Positions 1-11,828 of a stretch of 64,000 bases of DNA are shown here, one piece after another. A program made the position numbers and the translations under genes. The stretch comes from Chinchilla lanigera (taxonomy: Eukaryota; Chordata; Mammalia; Rodentia; Chinchillidae), in the NCBI RefSeq assembly GCF_000276665.1, contig NW_004955423.1:4624807-4688806 (forward strand), written 5' to 3'. Each line of letters opens with the position of its first letter. The stretch's first letter is position 1. The notes under the pieces are model-generated. The model was given only the letters and a program-made list of their open reading frames with translations. It ran no database searches and was not told the DNA's origin.

Positions 1-2445
1 AAGACAATTCACTCGACAGCATTCCTTTCTTGGGCAATGACTCAAATCAGCTAGACTGAAAATAAATCTAAAACATACACAGCTGCCATGCGGGCACAAG
101 TAGCCTTACTGAGGAATAATCATTTGTTTTTCCCTATTTGTATGATTGAGTTTCTTCTCAGCAGGGCTGCAGTCCAGCAAATGTATACTCCCCCTCTGTG
201 AAGAAAGAGCTCTTTATGGCTTAGGGAGGGAACTATTAGATTCCAGGGCCCTTATGGGCATGATACACTGCACATAGTAATTTCTTGATTATATTTAATA
301 AGAAACAGATCTTTAAATTCAATAATCTATGAACCACTTATATAATAAAGGTTCTAAAATTTGAGAGCAAGATTTTATCAAGGAACACTGGCATCAAAAT
401 TCGAGGGACAGACAAGAGCCAGACTGGAATTCTGTGTCTGCTGGGACATACTCTATGGCAATATTTCTTTTCATTTAATATTCCTCAATTACCACTTCAA
501 TTTTTATTATGGAAAATTTCAAACCTACACAAAAGTAGGAAGAATAGTACAACGAAGCCCATATGCCCACCAAAGGTATAACAATCATGATATCCACCTT
601 CACTGGATTTTCTCAAACTAATTCTAGATATATTTTGCTTGTCTTTATTTCAATATATATTTGTAAAGCAGAAAGAGTCTTTAAAAATACAACCACAATA
701 TTATAACCATAGTGGTATGCTGGTAGATATTCACCAACCAATTCTCTGAAACACACGAAAAGGTCTGATTTTTGGTCTCCGTCATTTTCCATGGTGTAAT
801 TAGACCCACCACGACCAATTTTAAACTCCTAACATGATGTCGCTGAACCTGGAGTTGAGAAGAGATGTGTAAACATATCACTCCCTAGTACTTTCCCTCT
901 GCAGACACATTAGAGATGAATAATGACCTGAAGAGCAGATAGTAGCAAATTATAGTAAAAGAATTAGGAAGTCCTAAATTTGAGTATTATCTTTAATACT
1001 TTAATTTTTTATTTTTAAATTGTTTAACAATTGGCTTACAAAATTTCTAAAAATATAGCAAATAGTTTTCATAGACTTTATGTTTGTCAGCTATACCATA
1101 CCACTAATGACATCCAAATAATTAACCATGTCTTAGGATTACTGACAACCCAAATTTCTCTGACATGTTTCTCTCTGCCCTCTTTTTCCCTTACCGGTAA
1201 GTAAGTATTTAAGCAGGAAGGAAGAAACAGGGAACTTTGCTTCATAAAGTCACACCCAACAGCCTTTCCAAATGATTCAGTGCTACTTTCTGGGTGTAAC
1301 TGAGCTTGTTGCTAAAGTCTGTTTCTAGGAGGTTAGATCAAATGCCCTCATGAATATGTAGCTTCCTATCACTGGGGAATCACAGTAATGCTTTTAACTT
1401 GTTTGTATTGCTCATTCTCAGGCCCCCAAGAGAAAAGAGGCAAAAAGGAACAGGAGAGGGACTTGGACAAAGAGAAAATGTGACCACTGCTGGGAAAAAT
1501 CTTAAGCTAATGGATCCTAAGAGGAAGAAGACTGCTACAATGATGTGAGATAATCTTCTGTGTCTGTGCCTGTGCCTGGCATATCCCTCAAACCTGTGCC
1601 TGTGCTGACATGACCTTAAAACCTCAGTATTCACACTGAATTGCAGCACTGGCACTTTGCAATAAATACTTGGTTTGTGGTTGCAGTTTGGGTACTTGTT
1701 TCTAAAAGGTTTGCCATTACTGGTATACACCATTTTTTATTTCAAAAAATACTATTAGAATAAATTCTAACACATGTAAAAGTTTATATAACAGCATAAG
1801 AATCCTCCATATATCATTTGCCTGCCTCTAACAATGATCAACTCATGCCATACCCATGCCAATTTGTTTTGAAGTGAATCCAGGGAGAATCACTTAATCC
1901 ATGATTATTTTGATACTGCATGCACTCTTTCCTGGATACTTCTGCTCATGTATCTCTCTTCTATTCCCTCCTTCATTTTTCCAGGTCCTATCTCATCGTG
2001 AAAGACTGAATTTCTACGCTATTCCCACTGGGTTTGTACTTAGGCCAAATGTCTTCTTAGTGCATCTACCTTCTTGCTCTATTGTTCTTAAATTGGACAG
2101 TCACAATGTTATTGGCCTGAAAAGCAGGAAACTTCTTTCATTACACACATAGTACAAGAATTCATGCTTAGTAGGCAAGGACCTAACTTAGTTTTACAGA
2201 ACTAATTAAATTTTGGTACAACAATTCTGTACAGCAAATTGACCAAATGTTTTACGTAGAAAATGTCTTGGGAATGGCATGGGGCAGGATATGCAAACAC
2301 AGCGTGACACAGAGTTCAAAAGCCTATTTTTTTACCCTGTCCTTCTATTTACATGGTATTTGAGTTCGTCATGTGGTTTCTCTGAGCCCACGCATAAAAC
2401 AGTAGTTAGCTGTAGCCATTCCCCTCACTAAATTGTCAGAATCAA

Positions 2446-2448
<3 letters not shown>
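1..2448. other. Gene-free AT-rich stretch
   Basis: No repeat family, exon or RNA gene is recognisable here. The longest ORF, about 117 codons at 1380-1733 on the minus strand, is driven by a short TGTGCC-like repeat near 1560-1610 and has no domain character. A donor-like GGTAAGTAAG occurs at 1196-1205 but has no exon context. Confidence 0.5.

Positions 2449-2485
<37 letters not shown>
2449..2485. repeat. (AC)n microsatellite
   Basis: Uninterrupted AC dinucleotide array of about 18 units. Z-DNA-prone and likely length-polymorphic. Confidence 0.95.
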
Positions 2486-2488
<3 letters not shown>

Positions 2489-3669
2489 ATGTATATACAT
2501 CATTATCTCTAAACATAGAAATGATTGACCATATCTACAGCAGATAACAAAAACAGCTACCACTTTGGATCCTGGATGTAGGAGGAGAATAAAACCCTAA
2601 GGATAAAAGGGGATGTGATGGATACTACAGACTTCAGATGGGATTCGTAGCCAAGAATACAACCCTGCAGGAATGTAAGAGCATACCTGCTGTCTTTCTC
2701 AGACCTCAAAACCACTGATGCAATTAGACAAACTGAAGTACTCTTAATAAGAGATTGCAAAGGGGGCAATATACTTTCAGTTACATAAGAAAAATCCATT
2801 ACATTAAAACAATTAAATTACATAAAAGGCAAAATTCAACCTGTGTTTTCCTCTTGAAATAGAACTGTACTATCACCCAATAAAGCAGTTATAATTCTGA
2901 ATTTATGTTTTCTCAGGGCATTCTCAAAATCTTTAACTTCTCAACTTTGTACTCTGCTTCACCAAAGCACTATCATTAATATCAAACTGTCAGTGTCTAC
3001 TACATTATGCTGAATACTATTGAAATTACAATTAGGGCCCTTTTCCCTCCAGTAGATAGAGGAAAAGTGGAATGCTGAGGAAGTTCTGTTCTCCAAACCA
3101 CACTGCCAACTTCATTACTATCTTGTGAGAGATGTGCAGACAGCAGGTTTAACTTAAGGAAAAGTTTCCGGAATATTATTATTATTTTTTGTTTTCTTAT
3201 AAGTAAAAAATAAATTTAGGAGTTGGAAAAAAGGCTTAAATTTTATAAAACTCTGAATAATTTAGGTCAACAGTGGAGAAAGTGTTTTCAATTTTGAACC
3301 TTAATATGACTTAGCAATAGCCGATAAAAACAACAGCTGCTGAGCCTGGTAAATCCAAATGAGATTATTAGGTCAAAATCACAAGAGTAGACAGAGAACA
3401 CTGCAAAATTCCCAGCACATTGAAAATAAAGCACCATACAAAATTTCATTAGGGAAGAAAGCATTTTGTTTTGAAAGAACTTTTCTTAATAAAAAAAAAC
3501 AAGAAAAGAAAAAGACTATCATGTAACATCCCTTGAGAAGTCATCAGAGAGGAAAAACACAAAAGAATCAAAACTGTATATTTCCTTCCTGTGCTCTTCC
3601 TGTTTTCAATAAACCCTACTTACTGCACACACCATGTAACTGTAACCGTGTATCCTTACATCTTGTTAC

Positions 3670-3670
<1 letters not shown>
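2486..3670. other. Gene-free stretch, nothing recognised
   Basis: AT-rich single-copy-looking sequence with A-rich patches near 3480-3520. No coding, RNA or clear repeat signature seen. Confidence 0.45.

Positions 3671-3671
<1 letters not shown>

Positions 3672-3702
<31 letters not shown>
3672..3702. repeat. (AC)n microsatellite
   Basis: Uninterrupted dinucleotide array of about 15 units. Confidence 0.95.
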
Positions 3703-3704
<2 letters not shown>

Positions 3705-4116
3705 TTTAAAAATCATGGTTTGAGTTTTTCAAAATAAGATCATATTGTTAGAAATAACCTTTCTCTTGTACAGATGGATTTAAGATAAGGAAAGTACTAG
3801 AGCAATTGATTTGCTATTTTCATGTATACAGGACAAGAAACAAGCTTGGACAGGGTATACAAGACATAAACAAATAAGGTTTTATGCCCTCCTGTTACTC
3901 ACTGAGATCAATTAGTGTAAAAGCCTTTTCAAGGTTATAGTCCACATTTCTCAAAATATATTAAAAATGGAAGGACCACAGTTTACCCCCTTGGCCATTT
4001 GTTGAATAAGGTTGAATTCAGAGGTTTTTGTACTCTGGTTCTGGGACAGCTCTTATGTCTTCTATTTTCTTTCTTTTGTTTTCTTTTCTTCTCTTTTCTT
4101 TCTTTTTTTGTTTGCT

Positions 4117-4274
4117 TTTTTTTTTTTTTTTTTTTTTTTTGAGACAGGTCTCAGTAGCTCAGACTGGCCTTGAGTTCACTATGGAGACCAGGCTGGCCCC
4201 GAACTTGAAGCAATTCTCCTGCCTCTGCCTCCTGAGTGCTGGGATTACAGACGTGTGCCACCACACCTAGCTCT
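4117..4274 (-). mobile_element. B1 SINE, antisense
   Basis: Read on the minus strand this is a 7SL-derived B1 monomer. It has the head complementary to CACCACACCTAGCT, the internal promoter region complementary to CTGGGATTACAGACGTGTGC, and a long A tail (a T run at about 4117-4140). A pyrimidine-rich tract precedes it at 4040-4116. Confidence 0.9.
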
Positions 4275-4539
4275 GCTGATTTTCTTATTACCACTAGGTA
4301 AGGCTAATTTTTCAGCACTAAGTAATTGTATCCTACCTTAAAAATAATGAGCAAGGCAATTTAAGCCTAGTTAACCGACAAATTGTAAGTCACTAAAAGA
4401 CAAATAAGGCAGAACTTTCCTAAAAACCCAGTGTGAGATCCCACAGCCTTGAGGATATAGTTGAGCTTGGGCTGATGCAGTATAACATGCTTAATGTAAT
4501 AATCCTGGAGGCTGATGTTCATCATGAGATAACTATGTT

Positions 4540-4680
4540 AGGCCCTCTAACTACTTCATGTGAACTTATTTAATGTTGCCAATAATCTCATGAGGGTTTC
4601 TTCATTTTATAAGAGATAAATGAGAGTTATGTGACTTACCTCAGCCTATACAACTATTATACTTGAAACAGCATCAGTGT
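4540..4680 (+). mobile_element. MIR SINE fragment
   Basis: Diverged MIR in sense orientation. The stretch equivalent to the cell-wide MIR core (Catgaggg...cattttataagag...) and the following region is recognisable. Ancient tRNA-derived SINE, no function expected. Confidence 0.55.
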
Positions 4681-4697
4681 GACTAATCCTCAGAGAG

Positions 4698-4925
4698 ATC
4701 TTTTTGTTATTGTTATTTTGTTGCACTGGGACTGAACCTAGGGCCTCTACACTGACTACATTCCTAGGCTATTTTTCTTTCTTTCTTTTTTTTTTTTTTT
4801 TTTAATTTTGAGACTAGGTCTCGCTAAGTCACTAAATTGCCTAGGCTGGGTTTGAACTTGTGATTCTCTTGCTTCAGGCTCCTAAAGTGCTGGGATTACA
4901 GGTATGCAACACCATGCCTGGCCCC
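4698..4925 (-). mobile_element. B1-dID dimeric SINE, antisense
   Basis: On the minus strand a B1-like monomer (head near 4925, TGGGATTACAGG box complement visible at about 4890) is followed by an A/T-rich linker and a shortened ID-like monomer ending near 4700. This left-B1/right-ID order defines B1-dID. The linker is a T run at 4788-4803. Confidence 0.8.
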
Positions 4926-4984
4926 AAAGACATCTCTGAGGGAAATAAAAAGCAATTTAACTGGATGGAATGAACCACAGACTA

Positions 4985-5160
4985 ACCAATCATTCATTCA
5001 GCGAAGAATGAGTGGCCACTACATGGTGAATGGCAGTGGAGAATGAACAAAAGGTAACCAAGACCGATGACACTGCCAAACAGACATTAACCCTCTCTTA
5101 TGGAATGTACAGTCTGGTGATGAAGACCAGATTTAAATAGTTATGCAATTATATCATTAC
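4985..5160 (-). mobile_element. L2 LINE 3'-end fragment, antisense
   Basis: It starts with a CATTCATTCA-type motif complementary to the L2 3' terminus. A typical antisense L2 continuation follows, with matches to GAATGAACAAAAGG and ATGGAATGTACAGTCTGGTG. Diverged and ancient. Confidence 0.5.
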
Positions 5161-5936
5161 AATCGTAAGTATTCCAAATGAAGGAGGGCAAGCACGATCA
5201 CCTTACTTTGTAACCTTGATGCTCACAGGAGCCACAATGCAGGCGGGTATAGGCCATGGTTAGCAGCACAGAGTTCAGAAGTTTGCCATAACAAAAGGCC
5301 TTCACCTAAACTACACACAGGTTCAAAAAATAAAAAAAAATAACCAGAAGGTCAAGGTATGTTCAGGGCCAAGACAAACTTCATCTAATTCCATCTTTCT
5401 GGTACATTAGCAGAGCCTTGGGTTTATGTTGGAATTTCAAATGCTCTCAAAATTTTAAGCACTTTTAAAAAGATCCAAATATCACATTAATATAATTTAA
5501 ATCATGAATTTAAACGATATAATTAAATATCAAGAGAGAAATTGATACAATTATCAGTAAAATCTGATTAGTGGCATTGTTAAGCCATTCTGTCCAAATG
5601 AGTGCCCGAAGTTGGCTACTTCAACCACAAAGTGTAGTAGTACAGGTCCCCAAAAAGACAGAGAATCCTGCCTACTCCCATCTTTTGCCTTAACCCAAGC
5701 CGAGTTACACAGTCTCTCTGAATGCCATGTTATTAATTGGTAAACACAGGAATGTTCTACCTGGTCTACTTTCTACCTTTACATTGATGATAATGTCAAA
5801 AGCCATGGAAACGACATCCGCCCAAGGGATATCAGAGAATCGTAGCCCATGAAAGAGGAACACCTCACAAATACAGCCTCTGTTCTCCTCAAGCCATGAA
5901 AGCTATCCAACACGCCCCAAGTCTTCCAGCCTTGGT

Positions 5937-6060
5937 GACAATGAGCTGCCCTGCACACGAATCACTCGGATTCAGCGGAACTCGCTACTGCAAAAGGAGT
6001 CTTTATTCTTGCCACACAACAAGCACTCTTTCTCCCAAATCTCTTCTCATTTGCAGTCAC
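5937..6060 (-). mobile_element. Possible LTR R-U5 fragment, antisense
   Basis: On the minus strand AATAAA (6002-6007 in plus coordinates) is followed by a GC-richer U5-like stretch ending in CA at about 5937. This is the layout of a retroviral LTR polyadenylation region. The U3 part to the right is not recognisable, so the call is tentative; a chance AATAAA is the alternative. Confidence 0.25.
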
Positions 6061-6299
6061 ATTTAGAAGCTATGGTATTAAGAGTTGTGATAATATAATA
6101 CATACTCCCTGGTAACCTGAAACTTGAGGATTTGGTGAATTTAATCCATTCCTTCTCTGAGAAAGGACTGAAAAGTCTAACATTACAGTAAAACTAGTAA
6201 AGCTATAATAGTTTGATGCAATTATCATAGGACTCATGATAAAAAAGGGGAATATTTAATTCTATGGCTTTTTTTCAAATTTTTTATATCAGTCTCCTC

Positions 6300-6460
6300 T
6301 ATTCCATCTCCCTGACCTATTTATCTCCCAAGATGATCTCCCTCACTTCCAAAATATCCTCCATACAAGTGCCAGTGTTACTTCCCTAAACAAATCTGTT
6401 AACACTTTTCCTTCAAAACCTTACTGGTGCTCCTGGATGATTCCTAGGGAAGCTGTGTGC
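6300..6460 (+). mobile_element. L2 LINE fragment
   Basis: Weak but ordered similarity to the L2 C-terminal coding/3' region (CAAATCTGTTAACAC... then CTTACTGGTGCTCC). Highly diverged. Confidence 0.4.
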
Positions 6461-7296
6461 AGTCTGTAAGGTTACAAATCCTCCTCCAAGGCAGAGGCCG
6501 ACAAGAGTCAGCCAGGGACACTGTGTCAAGCCACTGGTCAGTCCAGTGTGCTCCTCCTTCATGCCACAAGCGGGAAGAAGCTGACCCGGGCAAGCAGGGA
6601 TACACTATGCAGGCGTTTTCAAAGTCAAAGTGTGGGGCTGGCTCCAACTATACTTTCAAATCAGTTTGGGAGCCATTTTGACAACTAACAAAATTGACAA
6701 ATACAGGTCCACCTCACAAAAAAGAAAGGAGCCTACCAGGTACAAAAACAATTTAGAGCTGAAAGGAAATTCACGGTCTCATGCTACAATTCAGTAGACT
6801 TATGAAACAGTCAGCTTCATTAGCTCCAAAAATTTGATTTGTGAATCGTGACTATGTATGTACACACGCACACACACATTAAATTATTTTAAATTGCATG
6901 TAATCTAAGCAAAACACATAAGCAATACAAAAATTCAAAAATGATAAATTAAGTTAAAAATAATTGTTCAGACAGTGAAAATGAGTAACTGGGATACCGT
7001 ATTTAATTTTTGGATAATTCATTAAGGACATGTAGAAATACAATACACAAAGATGTAATACATGAATAAATTAACATTCATATACAAGGTTAAAAACCAA
7101 CTGCAGACACTCTGCAATCTATGGAAATCATTAATTTTCATATTGTCTAAAGAATACTGTAATTTTAAAATGCACACAAAATAAGCATGCACTGACTATT
7201 TTCTTTAAAAAGTCAATGACCAGAAGCAAATACTGTAAGCTATTACCAATTAGGATTGATTTTTATTAAAAGAAAATCAAATGCAAACTAAGTACC

Positions 7297-7636
7297 TTAA
7301 CGAGGTAAAATCCTCATCTTTCTGTAGAGCTCTATCAGTTTAAATTGAGAAATACAAAAATCAGGCAACTGAATTAATGACTGGTAAGCATTAAACTGTC
7401 CAAGATATCCTGCCATGTAATGCACCTCGCTGGAAGTATCTGTCTTCTGTGGCACACCGACTACGTCTATGGTTCTGATTTCTGTACTACAACCTCTTTC
7501 ATTGCCATCATGATTCCTGGCTAGAGAAAGGACTGGTGAAATAAGGCCAATGTGAGTAGTACAGCCCAAAGTGGCCCCTATCTCCTCTGTTCTTTCCCAG
7601 TTGGGGTGGTCCAGTTCTGCCATTGATAAAGAATGC
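7297..7636 (-). other. Candidate terminal exon of an unrecognised gene
   Basis: On the minus strand an AG acceptor preceded by a short T run (TTTTTCAG, AG at 7637-7638) opens a 340-bp stretch. An ATG at 7623-7621 is followed by 108 open codons (start MAELDHPNWERTEE, end YRKMRILPR) and TAA at 7299-7297. AATAAA lies 30 nt beyond, at 7267-7262. No transposon signature overlaps it. I do not recognise the protein and see no domain, signal peptide or membrane segment. The ATG context is weak (T at -3, G at +4), so if real it may be an internal reading frame continuing from an upstream exon. A chance ORF is a serious alternative. Confidence 0.2.
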
Positions 7637-7649
7637 CTGAAAAACCTAG

Positions 7650-8610
7650 ATCCCTTTTCAGCATAATAAGCCATGCAGGAGGTGCTTAGTATATCTGTTT
7701 TGTTCTTGATTTTTATGGTGCTTATCACCATAGAAACAAGGCACATGGATGAAAAAGTACCCTAGAAATTCCAAAAAATGTGGGTGGGTGCGAGGGGAAC
7801 ACTGAAAAAGGGACCTTTCATTGAGTAAGAGAAAAGGCTAAAATTTCTTCTGTCAGAGTTCTCAGCACATTCAGGGGCACCTCTAATTGAAAAAGTAAGT
7901 TTCCTTTGGTTTATGAGAACAACAACAGAAAGTACCCTAAAAGCACAAAAAATATCTGTTTACAAGGGGCAGACCTGCTAGGCTTCTGGTTTTAAAGCTA
8001 AATGTGTTTTACTAGAAAACCTTGAAGATGCCAATTAACACCTTTACACAACATCTCTTTTTGGAAATTATACTAATTCCACAGTGTGGATGGTTACTAC
8101 TTCAATATTTTTAGTGTTAAAAGTTGAAACATCTGTTAAGGAAGTATGGTGGCAAAGATAAGTTGCAACAAGGAGTATTTTCCTGACAGTGACAAGTTTA
8201 TCTTCCAAGCCACTGTATAAAATCTCCTTAGAGGAAATTACTTGGTGGGGGTGACTTCTGTTTTACCCTCAGGGAGTCACTGCCTCTAGAGGGACAAAGC
8301 TTTTACTAGCTCATTTGCTGCCTGTTCATTCAGAAATCTTCAAAGGCACTCGATCATTTTCTATTCATTCTTTAAAATCAAGAGGTTTTAAAGGTTCCTA
8401 TCCATTCTTTCAATGTTTCAACTGCAAACCTTCCACACCAAGGTCTCCATTTCTTTGCTTTTTTCTTTTACTGCCAGCAGCCTGACTTCTTGCTATTTTC
8501 TGGAACATTTGAATACTTAACAATGTCACCTGTGTGACTGGCAAGGAAACAGGAAAAAGAGCCATCCCTTCACTGGCAGGTTTTACTCTATGTAAATAAA
8601 CACGGTGCAT
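7650..8610. other. Gene-free stretch, nothing recognised
   Basis: No exon, RNA gene or confident repeat seen. ORFs here are short and have no supporting signals. Confidence 0.4.
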
Positions 8611-8611
8611 G

Positions 8612-8789
8612 CACGTCTTAGGTCTGTTCAAGTTGCTACAGTGAAGTTCCATAAATTGGGTAGCCCACAAAAAACAAATGTTTATTTCTCACACTTCTGG
8701 AGCCTGAGCAGTTCAAGTGCAAAGTACTAACAGATCTGACAGTGACTTTTCATTGTCTCTTCCCATGTTAAAAAGCACAGTTTGGGCTG
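8612..8789 (-). mobile_element. MaLR-type LTR, antisense, left part
   Basis: Similar to the antisense start of MST/MLT1-like LTRs: GTTGCTACAGTGAAG near 8631, then a TTTATTTCTCACACTTCTGG block. It stops abruptly where a sense LTR begins at 8790. The matching right part is at 9190-9332. Confidence 0.55.
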
Positions 8790-9160
8790 TGCAATGGTTT
8801 GGACATCATGTAGCTGTGCCCTGAGGGTCCATGTGTGAGGCTTGGTCCCCAGGAGTTGGTACTGTTGGAAGAGAATGGAACCTTTAAGAAGTGGAGCCTA
8901 CTGAGTGATTCTTCGGGTTTGTGAGCTGTTCTCTCGCAAACACTTTTGTAGGGATCAAGCCTGGTTCCCCTCCTGCTCTCTCTGTCACCTGGCTGGAGAT
9001 GGGATCCTTCCTCTGTTTATGTTCCACCAACCACTATGGAGCCAGTGCCTGCACTCTCACTGTCGGGACCTTCAGCGTCCAAAATAGTGCACTAAATGAG
9101 TAAGTTTCCTGAGGTTCACTGCCTCAGATACTTTGTTGTGGTTGTAAAAAGCTAACTAAA
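8790..9160 (+). mobile_element. MaLR-type solo LTR, sense
   Basis: It begins TGCAATGGTTTGGACAT and ends GCTAACTA, the usual termini of the MST/MLT1 group. Between them are the 'CCATGTGTGAGGCTTGGTCCCC' style U3 start, a GGAGCC/GTGGAG block and a weak polyadenylation area (ACTAAATGAGTAAG). It sits inside an older LTR of opposite orientation. The two ORFs reaching about 60 codons are not meaningful. Confidence 0.65.
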
Positions 9161-9189
9161 AAGGCTTTTTTGTTGTTTTGTTTTAATGA

Positions 9190-9332
9190 GGGCACCAATC
9201 GCATTTATGAGGACTTCACCCACATGATCCAATCCCCTCCCAAAAGCCTCCCCTCTCAACACTACCGACTTGGGGATCAGAGTCCCACAAATGAATCTTG
9301 TGGGGTGGATAGAGACATTCAAACTATAGCAG
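9190..9332 (-). mobile_element. MaLR-type LTR, antisense, right part
   Basis: Matches the antisense U3 end of the MST/MLT1 group: GAGGACTTCACCC..., then CCTCCCCTCTCAACACTACC, then ACATTCAAACTATAGCA at the end. Together with 8612-8789 it forms one LTR split by the sense LTR. Confidence 0.65.
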
Positions 9333-9630
9333 TGCATTAAAAATAACAAAAACATAATCGGGCGATGCTCTTATAAACCATAATTGCTTTCATCTCTGGC
9401 TAACAAAGGTCAAAGCCACTGACCCTAGTGCCTTTAGAGAACTTGACACTCTAGTTTGTTACAGATTTTAATGAAGAAGGCAACTGACAACTTTGTGAAA
9501 ATTTCTGATCCTTGACTTGATCCCCTAGACAATTTTTACCTCATCTTTCTCAACCCTAAAGTCCTACTGTCAATAAAATAAAGTATCTGAAGTGGAATAG
9601 AGACATTAGCTTTGAGAGGGGGATTCTCAG

Positions 9631-9903
9631 AAAGACTTCCAAGATGAGAAGCAAAGCCTTCTTAGAGGAAAGTTTCCAATATTTTGCTTAGAGCAATAGC
9701 AGAAGAAAACCTAATCAAGTTGTCAGCAACAGGACATTGACAATCAGTTTTGTGTTCAATCACTAGGTAACTTACACTCAGTAGTTTGAAAAAGAGGCTA
9801 CCATCTTCCCCCAGGAAGACTGGCTATCACTAAAAAATCTAGTAACAACAAATGCTGTTGAGGATGCAGGGGTGGGGTGGGGTGGAGTGGGGTGGTACCC
9901 TTT
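9631..9903 (+). repeat. Duplicated segment, copy 1
   Basis: Nearly identical by eye to 11829-12107, with small substitutions and indels throughout. The last part (CTGGCTATCACTAAAAAATC onward) resembles L1 ORF2 3' sequence; the first part does not match any family I know. It ends in a GGGGT-rich tract at 9868-9895, after which the two copies diverge. Confidence 0.75.
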
Positions 9904-10059
9904 TAAGGAAGATTGCAAGGTATGTTATAATTTTATGCAAATGAGCATGTGTGTATTTAGGAAAGACCCTCAAGGATATCTAGAAGAGAAAAGGTTAACA
10001 ACAGATACTTTTTTGGGTCTCTTCCACTTAACTTCAGAATACCATGACTTAAATGGTAG

Positions 10060-10240
10060 TATTTAACTTTAACGATCCCTACCACTCCAGCCCTTCATTG
10101 TACTTTATTTTTCTTCATAGCATGTCTTATGATATTTGGTACACACAGCAAGATTTTGTCTATTTTCTTTACTATTGGATATATCCCCAGTACCTGGTAT
10201 GATACTTAGCACATATTAAGTGCTAAAAAAAAAAAATCTG
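10060..10240 (+). mobile_element. L2 LINE 3' end
   Basis: Shows the L2 terminal pattern: a 'cccagtacctggtatgatacttagcaca' type block followed by an 'attaagtgct' block and an A run. Ancient and decayed. Confidence 0.5.
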
Positions 10241-10329
10241 TTGATGAATTTTTAAAGATCTGTAAAATGAAGTATATCAGAACAAAGACTCAAATACATT
10301 TTCTTGCTTAAAAATCTGGGAGTCTGCTA

Positions 10330-10600
10330 TGAGCTTTGTAGTATACGAGGCATTTTACAAACATGTATTTCATTGACTCTTAATATCATCACTTTGCAGG
10401 AAGTTTCTAAATCCTTAGTCTTTTATAAAACAATATCATAGGAAAAGTCACTTTATCAGGATTTGAGTTTGCCACTAAGTATGACATTTGCTTAGATAAG
10501 CCATGTATCCCCTACGGAACTCAGTTTCTACATTTGTATTATAGGGATAATACCCAGCCCAGGTTCTGCATGTCAGGAGGATAATAAATGGAACTATCAA
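10330..10600. mobile_element. Two MIR fragments in opposite orientation
   Basis: About 10330-10425 reads as sense MIR (GAGGCATTTTACAAACATG...). About 10455-10600 reads as antisense MIR (GAACTCAGTTTCTACATTTG, then GGGATAATACCCA). Both are diverged. Confidence 0.45.
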
Positions 10601-11330
10601 CAGGATGTTAGAAGTGATGTAACTAAGGATGTAGTGTAGGTTCCCCTTATGGCGGCAGGAGAGATTTCCTATAATCTGGGGAGAGAAGCAAGATAGCGAG
10701 GAATGGCTGTGAAGTGTCCTCCGACACGGGTACAGGGAGTGTGCAAGAACTGGAAGACTTCAGGAAAGTCTTCTGGTTCAACAGGTCAACAGCTTGGTCA
10801 ACTGCAAACCATGCTGCTCAGCCTTTCTCAGATTGCATTACTCCAACTCCAGCCTGAGAACAAACATTTTTGCATGCCATGTTTCATAACCTCCTTGGGG
10901 GGAAGAAATTAGCATTTTAAATAAAATGTTAAGCATTTTTCTTTTCACTAGGATTAAAACTTTTCTTAGGAAAAAAAGATTTTTCTTAGAAATCAATCCC
11001 CCACTGATCCAGACGACTACCAGTTAAGTACTCAATGATTTAACCAAAGTTCTTATTGTAGCTAGTTTAATAATGAACACAGAAAAACAGTATAATTCCT
11101 GCCTGTTCTAGCAAAGTTTGTTCATATGTTCATAAAATGTATGGTGATGATAAATCACTCTGGTATCCTATGAGATTCTACTGGATATATTTAAAAGAAA
11201 GATATCATCTAACCATGTTCTTTTCCTACTGAATGTCCTACCACCAAGAGGAAATCTTTAAACTGGCCTTCCAGAGACCTTTTACCCCTTAGAATTGATG
11301 GATAATTTGATCACAAAGGGTACTTTCTTT

Positions 11331-11481
11331 TTTTTTGCCTTCTTGAGACAGGGTTTCACCATGCAGTTCAGGCTGGCCTGGAACTCACTTTGTAGCCCAG
11401 GTGGGCCTTAAACTCACAGCGATCCTCCTGCTCAGCCTCCTGAGTACTGGGATTACAGCTGTGTGCCACCACACCTAGCTG
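11331..11481 (-). mobile_element. B1 SINE, antisense
   Basis: Near full-length B1 on the minus strand. The complement of the Pol III promoter region (TGGGATTACAGCTGTGTGCC) and the head (CACCACACCTAGCT) are both present. The A tail is the interrupted T run at 11331-11336 and before. Confidence 0.9.
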
Positions 11482-11828
11482 GGGTACACTTTTTTTGAAG
11501 CCGCCCAAACCAGTGATCTTTTAGCTAGGGTATGAGGTCTGTGGTCTTTTTTTGAATGAAGAGCTACTCTAGTGGCATCTGTCTCCAGATCTAGCATTCC
11601 CTAAAAGCATCTCTTGGCAAACATTTGATGTTTGCTGGTTCTTTCCAGCTATTTCCTTTTGTCCTCTTTCCAAATTCATCTTTTTTTTTCCCACATTACT
11701 AACAAGGATAAACACTCACTTCGTAGGAATTAGCTCATGGTATTTGGCTTTGGTGTGTAAAATTTTAGGTGACCAAGCAAAAAAGGTCATTTTGAAAAAT
11801 CCAAAAGGTTAGAGATGTTGAGAAAATA

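Noticed and set aside
1196..1205. Strong plus-strand splice donor GGTAAGTAAG
   Set aside because: No acceptor, open frame or promoter feature is found to its left within the window, so it is probably chance.
1380..1733. A 117-codon minus-strand ORF with a His/Arg-rich stretch
   Set aside because: The His/Arg part comes from a short TGTGCC-like nucleotide repeat. No gene context.
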